DNA of 64,000 nucleotides from positions 9,025-73,024 of the forward strand of contig JASBZK010000006.1 in assembly GCA_029983505.1 (NCBI GenBank). The letters are read 5' to 3'. The number at the start of each line of letters is the position of its first letter. Within the stretch, counting starts at the first letter, position 1. The DNA is from Porphyromonas sp. (lineage in GTDB: Bacteria; Bacteroidota; Bacteroidia; Bacteroidales; Porphyromonadaceae). The translations under genes and the position numbers were made by a program. Positions 50,608-59,014 of this stretch are shown in pieces. The notes under the pieces are model-generated. The model was not told the DNA's origin, ran no database searches, and saw nothing but the letters and a program-made list of their open reading frames with translations.

Positions 50608-50687
50608 GGTACGGACCAAGCCGGTCTTCTGTGTCCGTACCAGGAGGGAACGAGACACGGACATAGAAAACAGGTTCGGTCTGTACC
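50608..50687. repeat. Tetrad repeat array K
   Basis: Cores at 50608 (GGTACGGACC), 50632 (TGTCCGTACC), 50654 (GACACGGACA) and 50678 (GGTCTGTACC); spacing 24, 22, 24. It lies between the divergent YgbA-family and rplU promoters, 34 bases upstream of the rplU -33 box. Confidence 0.88.
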
Positions 50688-50720
50688 AAAATCCGTGGCT
50701 TCTCCTATGCGAAAAATGGT

Positions 50721-50751
50721 TTTGCGGAAAGGATAAAAATAGGTACCTTTG
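50721..50751 (+). promoter_or_regulatory. Promoter of rplU-rpmA
   Basis: TTTG (50721-50724), 19 bases, then TACCTTTG (50744-50751), a complete match to the Bacteroidetes consensus. The leader is about 90 bases. Confidence 0.8.
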
Positions 50752-50772
50752 CGGACAGATTATTACACTTTA

Positions 50773-50818
50773 GCAGGGACGGGTTCAAGCAGACCCCGCT
50801 CTTACGGGTCTCCCCTGC
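50773..50818 (+). promoter_or_regulatory. Structured leader of rplU
   Basis: GCAGGG (50773-50778) pairs with CCCTGC (50813-50818), and inside it GACCC (50792-50796) with GGGTC (50806-50810). A nested hairpin in the leader of a ribosomal protein operon suggests feedback control by L21 or L27, but no known motif was matched. Confidence 0.45.
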
Positions 50819-50848
50819 GGGGTATCACTTTTAGCAAAAAGCAGCATT

Positions 50849-51166
50849 ATGTACGGAATCGTAGAGATTCAAGGACAGCAGTTTAAGGTAGAAGCGGGAC
50901 AGAGAATCTTCGTGCAGCACCTTAAGAATGTGGCAGAGGGCGACACGGTCGAGTTTGATCGCGTTATGCTCCTCGACAATGGAGGAAATGTAACCGTTGG
51001 TGCGCCGACAGTAGCAGGCGCGAAGGTTATTTGTGAAGTGCTTCAGCCGCTCGTAAAAGGCGAGAAGGTACTTGTCTTTCACAAAAAACGCCGTAAGGGT
51101 TACCGTAAGCTCAATGGTCACCGCCAGCAGTTTACACAGGTTAACGTCAAAGAGATCGTTGCGTAA
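50849..51166 (+). CDS. rplU: 50S ribosomal protein L21
   Basis: A 105-residue 23S rRNA-binding protein. MYGIVEIQGQQFKVEAGQRI, VEFDRVMLLDNGG and KVLVFHKKRRKGYRKLNGHR are typical. It is followed 59 bases later by rpmA, the usual order. Confidence 0.99.
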   Translation: MYGIVEIQGQQFKVEAGQRIFVQHLKNVAEGDTVEFDRVMLLDNGGNVTVGAPTVAGAKVICEVLQPLVKGEKVLVFHKKRRKGYRKLNGHRQQFTQVNVKEIVA

Positions 51167-51225
51167 GCACTGCCCCTCTCCATTATTTATTCACACATCA
51201 CACTTAGAGAAGAAAGAAATAAGTC

Positions 51226-51495
51226 ATGGCACACAAAAAAGGTGTAGGTAGCTCCAAGAACGGTCGCGAATCCGAAAGCAAACGACTCGGCATAAAGAAG
51301 TTCGGCGGCGAAGTCGTCAAGGCTGGCAATATCCTTGTCCGCCAACGCGGCACGCAGCACCATCCGGGCGAAAACGTCGGTATGGGTAAGGACCACACAC
51401 TTTATGCACTCAAAGACGGAGTGGTGGTTTTCCGCACGACGCGCAACGACCGCTCTTACGTCTCCATCGACGAACTGATCCAGCAAGCCAATTGA
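51226..51495 (+). CDS. rpmA: 50S ribosomal protein L27
   Basis: An 89-residue ribosomal protein near the peptidyl transferase centre. MAHKKGVGSSKNGRESESK and LVRQRGTQHHPGENVGMGKD are diagnostic. It starts directly with MAHKKG, without the cleavable N-terminal extension found in Firmicutes. Confidence 0.99.
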   Translation: MAHKKGVGSSKNGRESESKRLGIKKFGGEVVKAGNILVRQRGTQHHPGENVGMGKDHTLYALKDGVVVFRTTRNDRSYVSIDELIQQAN

Positions 51496-51591
51496 TTTTG
51501 GCTTCCTCAAGGTTCTTTTGAATCCCGATCACTGGTGAATCCTTAGCTCAGCAAGATTTGGAACGAAAGAAGCAACCCCGAGAAAAATGAC

Positions 51592-51660
51592 AGCCCCTCT
51601 GAAGTTTTGCTTCTTCGCTTTAATGCGGAGGGCGTGCTTCAGGGGGCTTCTTTTTTGTTT
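51592..51660 (+). terminator. Terminator of rplU-rpmA
   Basis: 51592-51604 pairs with 51637-51648 (AGCCCC...CTGAAG with CTTCAGGGGGCT, one bulge), followed by TCTTTTTTGTTTT. It ends the ribosomal operon about 100 bases past the rpmA stop. Confidence 0.88.
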
Positions 51661-51686
51661 TACCCAGAGTCTTTGTTATTTTCCAG

Positions 51687-52280
51687 ATGAACTGCACGAC
51701 ACACAGCCTTCGTTTTGCCCTTAGAGCGACACTCGGATTCTTTCTGATGGCACTTTCCTCGTGCTCGGTCACCCGACAGCCGCTCAGCGCCATATATTTC
51801 CCGGATGCGGAAAGTGCGGTCGTGTCGGAAGAGTCTCCGGAGTTAATCAAGCTCGCCAAAAAGCTCTCCTCCAAGCTGCCTTTTGAGCTCGACAGCAAGA
51901 CCGACAATCTCGGGCTCTATGCCTTTGTGGCCGATTGGCTCGGTACTCCGTACCGCTTCGGCTCGATGAGCAAGAGGGGCACGGACTGCTCGGGCTTCGT
52001 CTATAATCTGTACCAAAAGGTGTACGACGGTGGGTTCCGCAGAGGGTCGGCAGCCGATATTATGAGGAAAACGGAGCGTGTCTCCAAGAAGGACTTGCGT
52101 GAGGGCGATCTCGTTTTCTTCGACATCCGCAACAGGCGCGGCGGCCTGGCTTCCCACGTCGGTGTCTACCTCAAAGACGGTCGCTTCGTACACGCCTCCA
52201 CCCGCGGCGGCGTCATCATTTCAAGCCTTGCCGAAGGGTATTATAAGCGGACCTACCTCGGTGCAGGTCGTATAGACTGA
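51687..52280 (+). CDS. NlpC/P60 (C40) peptidoglycan endopeptidase lipoprotein
   Basis: The 197-residue protein has a lipoprotein signal (FFLMALSSC, Cys about 26) and a C-terminal NlpC/P60 domain: DWLGTPYRFGSMSKRGTDCSGF with nucleophile Cys about 101, then ASHVGVYL (His about 157) and FVHAST (His about 169). Such enzymes cut peptide stems of peptidoglycan. A HAD phosphatase gene starts 4 bases after its stop. Confidence 0.94.
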   Translation: MNCTTHSLRFALRATLGFFLMALSSCSVTRQPLSAIYFPDAESAVVSEESPELIKLAKKLSSKLPFELDSKTDNLGLYAFVADWLGTPYRFGSMSKRGTDCSGFVYNLYQKVYDGGFRRGSAADIMRKTERVSKKDLREGDLVFFDIRNRRGGLASHVGVYLKDGRFVHASTRGGVIISSLAEGYYKRTYLGAGRID

Positions 52281-52283
52281 CCT

Positions 52284-52985
52284 ATGGATAATTTAATCCC
52301 GATTCCGCCCAAAGAACCCTGCGCCGTCCTCTTCGATATGGACGGCGTACTCGTCGACTCGATGCCGGTACACGCCCGGACTTGGTACGAGACGGCGGTC
52401 AAGTACGGTCTTAGAGCCGATAAGGAAGAGTTTTACAACTACGAGGGAATGAAGGGCACCGATACGATAGAGCTGCTCTACAAGCGCACTTTCGGCAAAG
52501 AACCGGACCCCGACCTGGTTCAAGAGATCTACGACTACAAGTCCGCTCTCTTTGCTTCGCACAAAAGCGAGATGCCCCCGATACCGGGCGCACAAGATGT
52601 AATGGCCGAGCTTTCCCGCCGTGGCATAGCCATCGGGGTGGTTACGGGCAGCACGATCCAAAACGTGAAGCCGAGAATCGAGAGGTATTACTCCGGGTTC
52701 GTTTCCCCCGCGCACATCGTCACTGCCTACATCGTCACTCGGGGCAAGCCTTTCCCCGATCCGTATCTGATGGGTGTCGGTCTCATCGGTGTGCCAAAAG
52801 AAGAGGTCTTGGTCGTCGAAAATGCCCCTCTCGGCATCCGATCGGCGCGTGGGGCGGGACTTTTTACCGTAGCCGTAGCTACCGGTCCCATTCCTCTGTA
52901 TACCCTCAGATCCGGGGGTGCCAACCTCATTTTTCGCAACCACCGCGCTCTGCTTGCTTGGTGGGTTTCCACTTTTCCGAGATGA
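52284..52985 (+). CDS. HAD family phosphatase / phosphomutase-like
   Basis: The 233-residue protein has the HAD motif I LFDMDGVLVDSMPVH (nucleophile Asp18, acid Asp20), motif II VVTGSTIQN, and motif III/IV in KPFPDPYLMGVGLIG and VVENAPLGIRSARGAG. It resembles beta-phosphoglucomutases and sugar phosphatases; the substrate is unknown. It overlaps the RNA methyltransferase gene by four bases. Confidence 0.92.
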   Translation: MDNLIPIPPKEPCAVLFDMDGVLVDSMPVHARTWYETAVKYGLRADKEEFYNYEGMKGTDTIELLYKRTFGKEPDPDLVQEIYDYKSALFASHKSEMPPIPGAQDVMAELSRRGIAIGVVTGSTIQNVKPRIERYYSGFVSPAHIVTAYIVTRGKPFPDPYLMGVGLIGVPKEEVLVVENAPLGIRSARGAGLFTVAVATGPIPLYTLRSGGANLIFRNHRALLAWWVSTFPR

Positions 52986-53716
52986 AACCCCTGTCCCAAA
53001 AGGAGCAAAAACTGGTGCGCGCACTGGCTTCCAAGAAGTACCGGGACGAGTACGGCCTTTTCGTGGCAGAGGGCGCCAAAGTGATAGAGCCGCTTATGCC
53101 TTTCTTTGAGCTGCGGTTGTTGCTCACTTCGGAGTTTGTAGAGGGCATTGATGAGGAAAAGCAGCGCTTGGTGTCGGGCGATCTTTTTGCCAAACTATCG
53201 GGTCTTACGACGCCGACGGGTAGAATCGCGCTCTTTCGGCTTCCGGACGAAACGGCCCGGAAGTTCCCCAGCGGACGTCTCTCGGTGGCACTGGATGCAG
53301 TCCAGAATCCGGGTAACCTCGGCACCATCATCCGCCTGTGCGACTGGCTCGGTATCCGTACGATCTTTCTCGGAAGCGGTACGGCCGACCCTTTTGCCCC
53401 CAAAGTGGTGCAGGCGACTGCGGGTGCACTCGGCAATGTGGATCTCATACGGACCGGGGATCTTTTGGGGACGCTGAAGGAATCCTCATTTGACGAGATC
53501 ATCGGCACTTCACTCTCCGGGACACCGCTCTCTACTTTTTCGGAGGCGCGGGAAGGGTACAAGTGCGTGCTTTTCGGAAACGAAGGACACGGGCTCTCTC
53601 CGGCGCTCCAAGACGCCTGTACGCGGCTTGTCCTTATCCCGCCGGCGCCGACCGCAGTCTCCGAGTCGCTCAATGTCTCCATCTCCGCCGCCATTCTTCT
53701 CTCAAGGCTGGCTTAG
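52982..53716 (+). CDS. TrmH/SpoU family RNA methyltransferase
   Basis: The ATG at 52982, overlapping the HAD stop, gives 244 residues. An N-terminal SpoU substrate-binding domain (KKYRDEYGLFVAEGAKVIEP) precedes the SPOUT domain with VALDAVQNPGNLGTIIRLCD, LFGNEGHGLSPAL and IPPAPTAVSESLNVSISAAI, the knotted AdoMet site. It methylates rRNA or tRNA ribose; the target is not clear from sequence. Confidence 0.94.
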   Translation: MKPLSQKEQKLVRALASKKYRDEYGLFVAEGAKVIEPLMPFFELRLLLTSEFVEGIDEEKQRLVSGDLFAKLSGLTTPTGRIALFRLPDETARKFPSGRLSVALDAVQNPGNLGTIIRLCDWLGIRTIFLGSGTADPFAPKVVQATAGALGNVDLIRTGDLLGTLKESSFDEIIGTSLSGTPLSTFSEAREGYKCVLFGNEGHGLSPALQDACTRLVLIPPAPTAVSESLNVSISAAILLSRLA

Positions 53717-53743
53717 CCTGTTAGGATAGGAAGCTGTAATTTC

Positions 53744-53822
53744 GGTCTGTACCCGGCAAGTTTTTCGGCCTGTATCTCGGGTTATCGTGGTATTGGGTCT
53801 CACGATCTTTTCGGTACGTGCA
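53744..53822. repeat. Tetrad repeat array L
   Basis: Cores at 53744 (GGTCTGTACC), 53767 (GGCCTGTATC), 53790 (GGTATTGGGT) and 53813 (GGTACGTGCA), spacing 23 each; the third core is degenerate. The last core falls inside the spacer of the divIC promoter. Confidence 0.82.
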
Positions 53823-53838
53823 AAAATGGGTAACTTTG
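53808..53838 (+). promoter_or_regulatory. Promoter of the divIC operon
   Basis: TAACTTTG (53831-53838) with TTTT (53808-53811) 19 bases upstream. The spacer contains the last core of array L. The leader is about 36 bases. Confidence 0.6.
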
Positions 53839-53880
53839 AGAGATAAAAATTTTCCCCAGCAGAATTCAAGTTCAGCAACG

Positions 53881-54210
53881 ATGTCCGGTCTTTGGGAGCG
53901 TGCGAAGTCCTTCTTCCTCCAGTTATATCATAGAGCCAAGGGAATGAATCCCTTCGTTTTGGCGGCAATTGTCTTTGCCGTCTACCTCGTCTTGCCTCCT
54001 TTGTCGGGAGAATACAGCATTTGGAGCCAAATCAAAACGCAGTACCAATTGGCGAAAAGCCGCTCGGAGCACGATCGCTTGACGAAAGAGATCGAGGCTT
54101 CTCGCAAGGATCTTGAGGAGTTGCAGTACCACAAGGATATGCTGGAGAAGTATGCCCGCGAGAAGTTCCTGATGAAGTCGGAAGACGAAGATCTGTACCT
54201 TTTGCGCTAA
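53881..54210 (+). CDS. Septum formation initiator (DivIC/FtsB-like)
   Basis: The ATG at 53881 gives 109 residues: a short cytoplasmic part, one membrane segment (PFVLAAIVFAVYLVLPPL), then a periplasmic coiled coil (SRSEHDRLTKEIEASRKDLE, HKDMLEKYAREKFLMKSEDE). This is the layout of FtsB/DivIC, a divisome protein. It starts a plus-strand run with an unknown membrane protein, a GT2 enzyme and pyrC. Confidence 0.9.
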   Translation: MSGLWERAKSFFLQLYHRAKGMNPFVLAAIVFAVYLVLPPLSGEYSIWSQIKTQYQLAKSRSEHDRLTKEIEASRKDLEELQYHKDMLEKYAREKFLMKSEDEDLYLLR

Positions 54211-54231
54211 ATCAATTCGGACTATGACAGT

Positions 54232-54612
54232 ATGACGACACCTTCCCACTCTTCACCCCAAACCTTGTCCATTCAGAGGTCTGAGAACTTGTATGCGCTT
54301 GGTCTCGTCCTTGTCGTCGTGAGCTCACTGGCGCATTTCCTCTTTGACTTCGACTGGGCTGCCTGGGCACTTGCAGTCTCGGGGGGACTGATGGCTGTCG
54401 CGATGATGCTCAAAGGTGCTTTTGGCAAAAAGCAGGGCTCTGCGGCGACGAGAAGCAGCAGACTTGACAGGATGCGGCTCATCGGCGGACTGATGTTTTT
54501 GGTATCCGGCGGGTTTGCCATAGAGGGGCAGAATCTCTGGATTTTGCTTTTTGCGGGAGGCACTGTGTTTACGCTTTACGGTATTTTTGTGGGAGACAAG
54601 GTTAAGAAATGA
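54232..54612 (+). CDS. Hypothetical membrane protein
   Basis: A 126-residue protein that I do not recognise beyond its membrane layout: four probable helices (ALGLVLVVVSSLAHFLF, WAAWALAVSGGLMAVAMML, LIGGLMFLVSGGFAIE, LWILLFAGGTVFTLYGIFV) with a basic loop between the second and third. It sits between divIC and a polyprenol glycosyltransferase, and overlaps the latter by four bases, as in related genomes. A role in the envelope is likely but unproven. Confidence 0.8.
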   Translation: MTTPSHSSPQTLSIQRSENLYALGLVLVVVSSLAHFLFDFDWAAWALAVSGGLMAVAMMLKGAFGKKQGSAATRSSRLDRMRLIGGLMFLVSGGFAIEGQNLWILLFAGGTVFTLYGIFVGDKVKK

Positions 54613-55370
54613 CGAGACAATTAGTAATCATACCGACCTATAACGAGATCGAGAATATCCGTGCAATCATCCTTGCCGTCCTGAGGCAACCGGTCGATTT
54701 CGACATCCTCGTCGTGGACGATAACTCCCCCGACGGAACAGCCTCCGAAGTGCAGAGGATGCAGCGCGACGCTGAGACCGGGTCACGGATTCATCTGCTT
54801 CGGAGACCCGGCAAACAGGGGCTCGGCACTGCTTACCTCGAGGGGTTCAAGTGGGCGCTGAACGAGGGCTATCATTTCGTCATTGAGATGGATGCCGATT
54901 TCAGCCACAATCCCGACGATCTCCCTTTGCTCTGGAAAGCGTGTGCCGAGGAGGGAGCCGACGTGGCGGTCGGCTCGCGGTATGTGAATGGCGTGAATGT
55001 GGTGAACTGGCCCCTGCCGAGGGTGCTGATGAGCTATTTCGCATCCGTTTACGTGCGTCTGGTGACCGGTATGGACGTGAGGGATGCGACGGCCGGCTTT
55101 GTCTGCTACAGGTCGGAAGTGCTCTACACTATGGAGCTGGATAAGATTCACTTCAAAGGGTACGCGTTCCAGATCGAGATGAAGTACACTGCCCGGCTTT
55201 GCGGCTTTAAGATCAAAGAAGTGCCCATCATCTTTGTGAATCGGAGACTGGGGACAAGTAAGATGAATAGCTCCATATTCGGAGAGGCATTCTTTGGAGT
55301 CCTCCAGCTTAAATGGTGGGGGCTTACCAAGAAATATCCCCAGAAAGGGAGCAGACGCATAGAGCGATGA
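54609..55370 (+). CDS. GT2 polyprenol monophosphomannose synthase-like
   Basis: The 253-residue protein has the GT-A domain of dolichol/polyprenol phosphate mannose synthases: VIIPTYNEIENI at the start, VVDDNSPDGTASE (donor site), FVIEMDADFSHNPDDLP (metal-binding DxD) and VGSRYVNGVNV. There are no C-terminal membrane helices. It likely makes a lipid-linked sugar donor for envelope glycans. The dihydroorotase gene begins 8 bases after its stop. Confidence 0.93.
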   Translation: MTRQLVIIPTYNEIENIRAIILAVLRQPVDFDILVVDDNSPDGTASEVQRMQRDAETGSRIHLLRRPGKQGLGTAYLEGFKWALNEGYHFVIEMDADFSHNPDDLPLLWKACAEEGADVAVGSRYVNGVNVVNWPLPRVLMSYFASVYVRLVTGMDVRDATAGFVCYRSEVLYTMELDKIHFKGYAFQIEMKYTARLCGFKIKEVPIIFVNRRLGTSKMNSSIFGEAFFGVLQLKWWGLTKKYPQKGSRRIER

Positions 55371-55377
55371 CGAGAAT

Positions 55378-56733
55378 ATGAACGGAGAGAGAAAAATCCT
55401 CGTCAAAAACGTGCGCATCGTGAGCCGCGACGGAATCACGGACAGAAACGGTGCCATTTTAATCGAGGGAAAGAAGATAGCTGCCGTCTGTGACGGCTCT
55501 GAACCTTTGCCTCCGGCTGACGAAGTCTTTGACGGCAAAGGCAAGCTGTGCCTGCCGGGCGTGGTGGACGACCAGGTGCATTTCCGTGACCCCGGACTGA
55601 CACATAAGGGCGACATTAGGAGCGAAAGCGCCGCTGCACTCCTCGGGGGCGTGACGTCCTGGATGGAGATGCCCAATACGAAGCCTCAGACCACGACACT
55701 CGAAGCGTGGGAGGACAAGATGGTACTCGGACGGGAAAAAGCGAGAGGCAACTATTCGTTTTACTTCGGTGGAACGAACGACAACGCCGATTTGCTCGGA
55801 CGCTTGGACCTAAAACATACCCCGGGGGTAAAAGTCTTTATGGGATCGAGTACCGGGAATATGCTCGTCGACTCCGACGACGCACTCCGGCGCATTTTTC
55901 GTGAGTCGCCGATACTCATCGCACTCCACAGTGAGAGCGAAGCCATCATCCGGGCTAATAGAGAGAAGTACCTCAAGCTCTACGGCGAAGACCCCGACCT
56001 CCGGTACCACCCCCTGATTCGAAGCCGCGAAGCATGTTTGGAGAGCACGAAGAGGGCAGTCGCTTTGGCATCGGAGACGGGTGCCCGCATACACATACTG
56101 CACCTTTCCACAGAGGACGAGGTGCGTTTTCTCGAGAATGGGCATTTCCCGGGCGTGACGACAGAGGTGTGTGTCCATCACCTATGGTTCGACGACAGCG
56201 ATTACGACCGTCTCGGATCGCGGATTAAGTGGAACCCTGCCATCAAGGAAGCACGGGACAAGGAAGCACTCAGAGACGGACTTAAGAGAGGTGTTTTGGA
56301 CATCGTTGCCACAGACCACGCCCCGCATCTTTTGGAAGAAAAACAGGGTGGGGCATTCGGGGCGGCATCCGGAGGTCCTTTGGCTCAGTTCTCGCTTCTT
56401 ATGATGCTCGAACTCGTACGAAAAGGCATTTTTAGCTACGAAGAAGTCGTCGACCGGATGTGTACCAAGCCCTGCAAACTCTTCGGAGTGAGAGACAGGG
56501 GAGAGCTAAAGCCCGGCTTTTTCGCCGACCTTGTCCTCGTTAGTGACGAGGACAGTCTCACGGTCACTCCGGAGCTCATCCGAAGCAAGTGCGGATGGAG
56601 CCCGCTCGAAGGCGAGACCTTCAGTCACAAGGTCACCGATGTCTATCTCAACGGAGCGCACGTCATAGACGCAGGTCACATCGACGAAGAACGCGCCAAT
56701 CAATCCGCGATGCCGCTGGAATTTTTACGCTGA
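55378..56733 (+). CDS. pyrC: Dihydroorotase
   Basis: The 451-residue amidohydrolase makes dihydroorotate in pyrimidine synthesis. The metal-binding motif is GVVDDQVHFRDPG, later zinc ligands are in HILHLSTEDEVRF and the Asp in IVATDHAPHLLEE; MEMPNTKP is also typical. It is similar to allantoinases but context and the PNTxP motif fit dihydroorotase. It lies far from pyrF in this window. Confidence 0.94.
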   Translation: MNGERKILVKNVRIVSRDGITDRNGAILIEGKKIAAVCDGSEPLPPADEVFDGKGKLCLPGVVDDQVHFRDPGLTHKGDIRSESAAALLGGVTSWMEMPNTKPQTTTLEAWEDKMVLGREKARGNYSFYFGGTNDNADLLGRLDLKHTPGVKVFMGSSTGNMLVDSDDALRRIFRESPILIALHSESEAIIRANREKYLKLYGEDPDLRYHPLIRSREACLESTKRAVALASETGARIHILHLSTEDEVRFLENGHFPGVTTEVCVHHLWFDDSDYDRLGSRIKWNPAIKEARDKEALRDGLKRGVLDIVATDHAPHLLEEKQGGAFGAASGGPLAQFSLLMMLELVRKGIFSYEEVVDRMCTKPCKLFGVRDRGELKPGFFADLVLVSDEDSLTVTPELIRSKCGWSPLEGETFSHKVTDVYLNGAHVIDAGHIDEERANQSAMPLEFLR

Positions 56734-56738
56734 CAGGG

Positions 56739-59003
56739 ATGAAGCCAAGACTTTTCATCATACTCGCCCTTTTCGTCTCTCCAGTCGCTTTCGGGCAGAT
56801 AGATATGGACAAACAGCTCGAAGAGAGGAGCCACATCGACGAGCATCTCCAAGACAACGACCGGGATAGGCACGGGAACCTTTTCTCTTCCTACTTGATG
56901 CCGCGTACCGGCGATCCCAGACCCGCGTTTGTCGACTCTATGCAGCTCAACGCCTACCACTACTCGTACGTGGAAGGACTCTCGCCCGTGGAAGCTTACC
57001 TCGGCACACAGGCCGGACCGTATCTCTCGATGAGCTACTTCGACAGACCCGTGGACAGGTGGAACCAGTTCTTTTTTACGATGCCGTACAGGTACCGGAT
57101 ACAGACCGGCGAGCGCCTCAGGTTCTTTGATACAAAGGTGCCGTACTCCTACCTCTATTACCTCACCAGTGGATCCGGAGAAGAGCAGGAGCAGAACTTC
57201 CAAGCCCTCATCACTACGAATCTCGGCAAGAGTTTCAACGTCGGAGGCGAGGTGCGGATTGACAACGCGGGGGGCATCTATGCCCAAACTGCCTCTCACA
57301 ACATATCGTACCGGGTCTTCGGCTCATACACCAAAGAAAGGTACGAGGCATACCTCTCCGTCGGCAACACAAACGTCGTGAATCAAGAGAGCGGTGGGAT
57401 CACGGATATGCGTTACATCACCAATCCCGACGAATTCCAACAGGGTCGCAGGCAGATTTTGCCCAAAGACATTCCGACAAAGTACAAGAGTACCTGGAAC
57501 CGCGTGATCTTCGGCGAAGGAAAGCTGCACCACAGATACCGCTTCGGCTACTATGAGGAGCTTGACGAAAAAGGGAATGTCAAGAAGAAGGAGGCATCCA
57601 ATGCCAATCTCCTTACGGATCTCTTTAAGGGAAAAGCCAAGGAGGAGCCGGGCGACTCACTTCCCCCGGTGGCCCCGGAGCCTTTGGCTTCGGACACTCT
57701 AAGTGTGACAGAGGTGCCCAAAGATACGCTTGCCGCTGCCCCGAGTATGCCGGCACCCAAGCGAAGGGTAGGGCAAAGTACGGGGCAGACGCTTGCGGAG
57801 AATGACCCCGGGAGTGAGGACAAAAAGCCCATCAAGCGATTTGTGCCTGTAGCTGCGGTGTATCACGACTTCGATTTCAGGCACGGCTCCAGGTCGTTCG
57901 TCTCTCAGGATCAAAACTTACTTAAGGAGTACCCTAATCCCATTCTCCCGAGGCTTGAGGGCGTCCGCTCGTATCCTGACGACTATTTCAATATGTTCAG
58001 CATCTCCAACGCCCTTGGTCTCGAACTCATAGAGGGCTTCAAGAGCTGGGTAAAGATGGGTATGAGCGCTTTCGTGGCATTTGACTACGAGGAGTATCAT
58101 CAGCCGCTTATCTCCAAGGCTGATGCCGAGCGTCTCGATATCGAATATAGCGAGCTCTCGAGTAAGGAACACACCACTTTCGTAGGAGGGCGTATATCGA
58201 GCGATTCCTTCAAGTATCTCAAGTATTACGTCTGGGGTCAGGTCGGCATAGAGGGTGCGCATTCCGGAGAGATCGACGTCCGTGGCACTATCGGTACCTC
58301 GTTCAAGCTTTTCGGAAAAGACCTTTCTCTTGACGCAAATGCCTCCTTCCTGAATACCATTCCCTCCTATTTCCTGAAAACATACAAGGGGACTCTGCAC
58401 GAGTGGAATAACGATTTCACGCCGACCCAGACCCTTCGGATAGGCGGAAACTTGCGGTTCCCCTTCACCGGCACGCACATTTACGCGAATGTGGAGACGA
58501 TCCAAAACCCGATTTTTGCGGGGTTGGATGCCAAACCACAGCAAAAGAGCGGCAACTTCCGTGTTATGGCTGCAGGCTTCGACCAAAAACTCTCTTGGAA
58601 GAGCCTCAATCTCGAGCTCTCAGGACTCTGGCAGACCTCAAGTGACAAAGAGGTGGCACCACTTCCGATGGTGTCGCTCTACGGCAACTTTTACTTCAAG
58701 TTCCTCATCGCTAAAGTGATGGATCTTCAGATTGGTGTGGATGCCAAGTGGAATACGAAGTACTTTGCGCCTTATTACGAGCCTACGACACAGCTTTTCC
58801 TGCCTCAGACCCAAACCGAAATAGGTGGCGGGGCGCCGCTTCTTACGGCTTATGCCAATGCCCACCTCAGTCGCGCCCGTTTCTTTGTCCGCTATTATAA
58901 TGTGGGCTCCCTGTTATTCAGACCGGGCAACTTCACGATGCCGAACTATCCCTCCTACCCTGCGCTTTTGCAAATGGGGGTGGTCGTAGACCTTAAAAAC
59001 TAA
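56739..59003 (+). CDS. Putative porin, outer membrane beta-barrel
   Basis: The ATG at 56739 (5 bases after pyrC) gives 754 residues with a signal peptide (MKPRLFIILALFVSPVAFGQ). The body looks like a large beta-barrel (alternating aromatic and polar residues, LRIGGNLRFPFTGTHIYANV and a terminal strand GVVVDLKN). It matches the 'putative porin' family of Bacteroidetes by this pattern. A Pro/Ser/Ala-rich insert (about 300-370) interrupts the barrel and is probably a flexible loop. The transported solute is unknown. Confidence 0.85.
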   Translation: MKPRLFIILALFVSPVAFGQIDMDKQLEERSHIDEHLQDNDRDRHGNLFSSYLMPRTGDPRPAFVDSMQLNAYHYSYVEGLSPVEAYLGTQAGPYLSMSYFDRPVDRWNQFFFTMPYRYRIQTGERLRFFDTKVPYSYLYYLTSGSGEEQEQNFQALITTNLGKSFNVGGEVRIDNAGGIYAQTASHNISYRVFGSYTKERYEAYLSVGNTNVVNQESGGITDMRYITNPDEFQQGRRQILPKDIPTKYKSTWNRVIFGEGKLHHRYRFGYYEELDEKGNVKKKEASNANLLTDLFKGKAKEEPGDSLPPVAPEPLASDTLSVTEVPKDTLAAAPSMPAPKRRVGQSTGQTLAENDPGSEDKKPIKRFVPVAAVYHDFDFRHGSRSFVSQDQNLLKEYPNPILPRLEGVRSYPDDYFNMFSISNALGLELIEGFKSWVKMGMSAFVAFDYEEYHQPLISKADAERLDIEYSELSSKEHTTFVGGRISSDSFKYLKYYVWGQVGIEGAHSGEIDVRGTIGTSFKLFGKDLSLDANASFLNTIPSYFLKTYKGTLHEWNNDFTPTQTLRIGGNLRFPFTGTHIYANVETIQNPIFAGLDAKPQQKSGNFRVMAAGFDQKLSWKSLNLELSGLWQTSSDKEVAPLPMVSLYGNFYFKFLIAKVMDLQIGVDAKWNTKYFAPYYEPTTQLFLPQTQTEIGGGAPLLTAYANAHLSRARFFVRYYNVGSLLFRPGNFTMPNYPSYPALLQMGVVVDLKN

Positions 59004-59014
59004 ACCGGAGGAGA

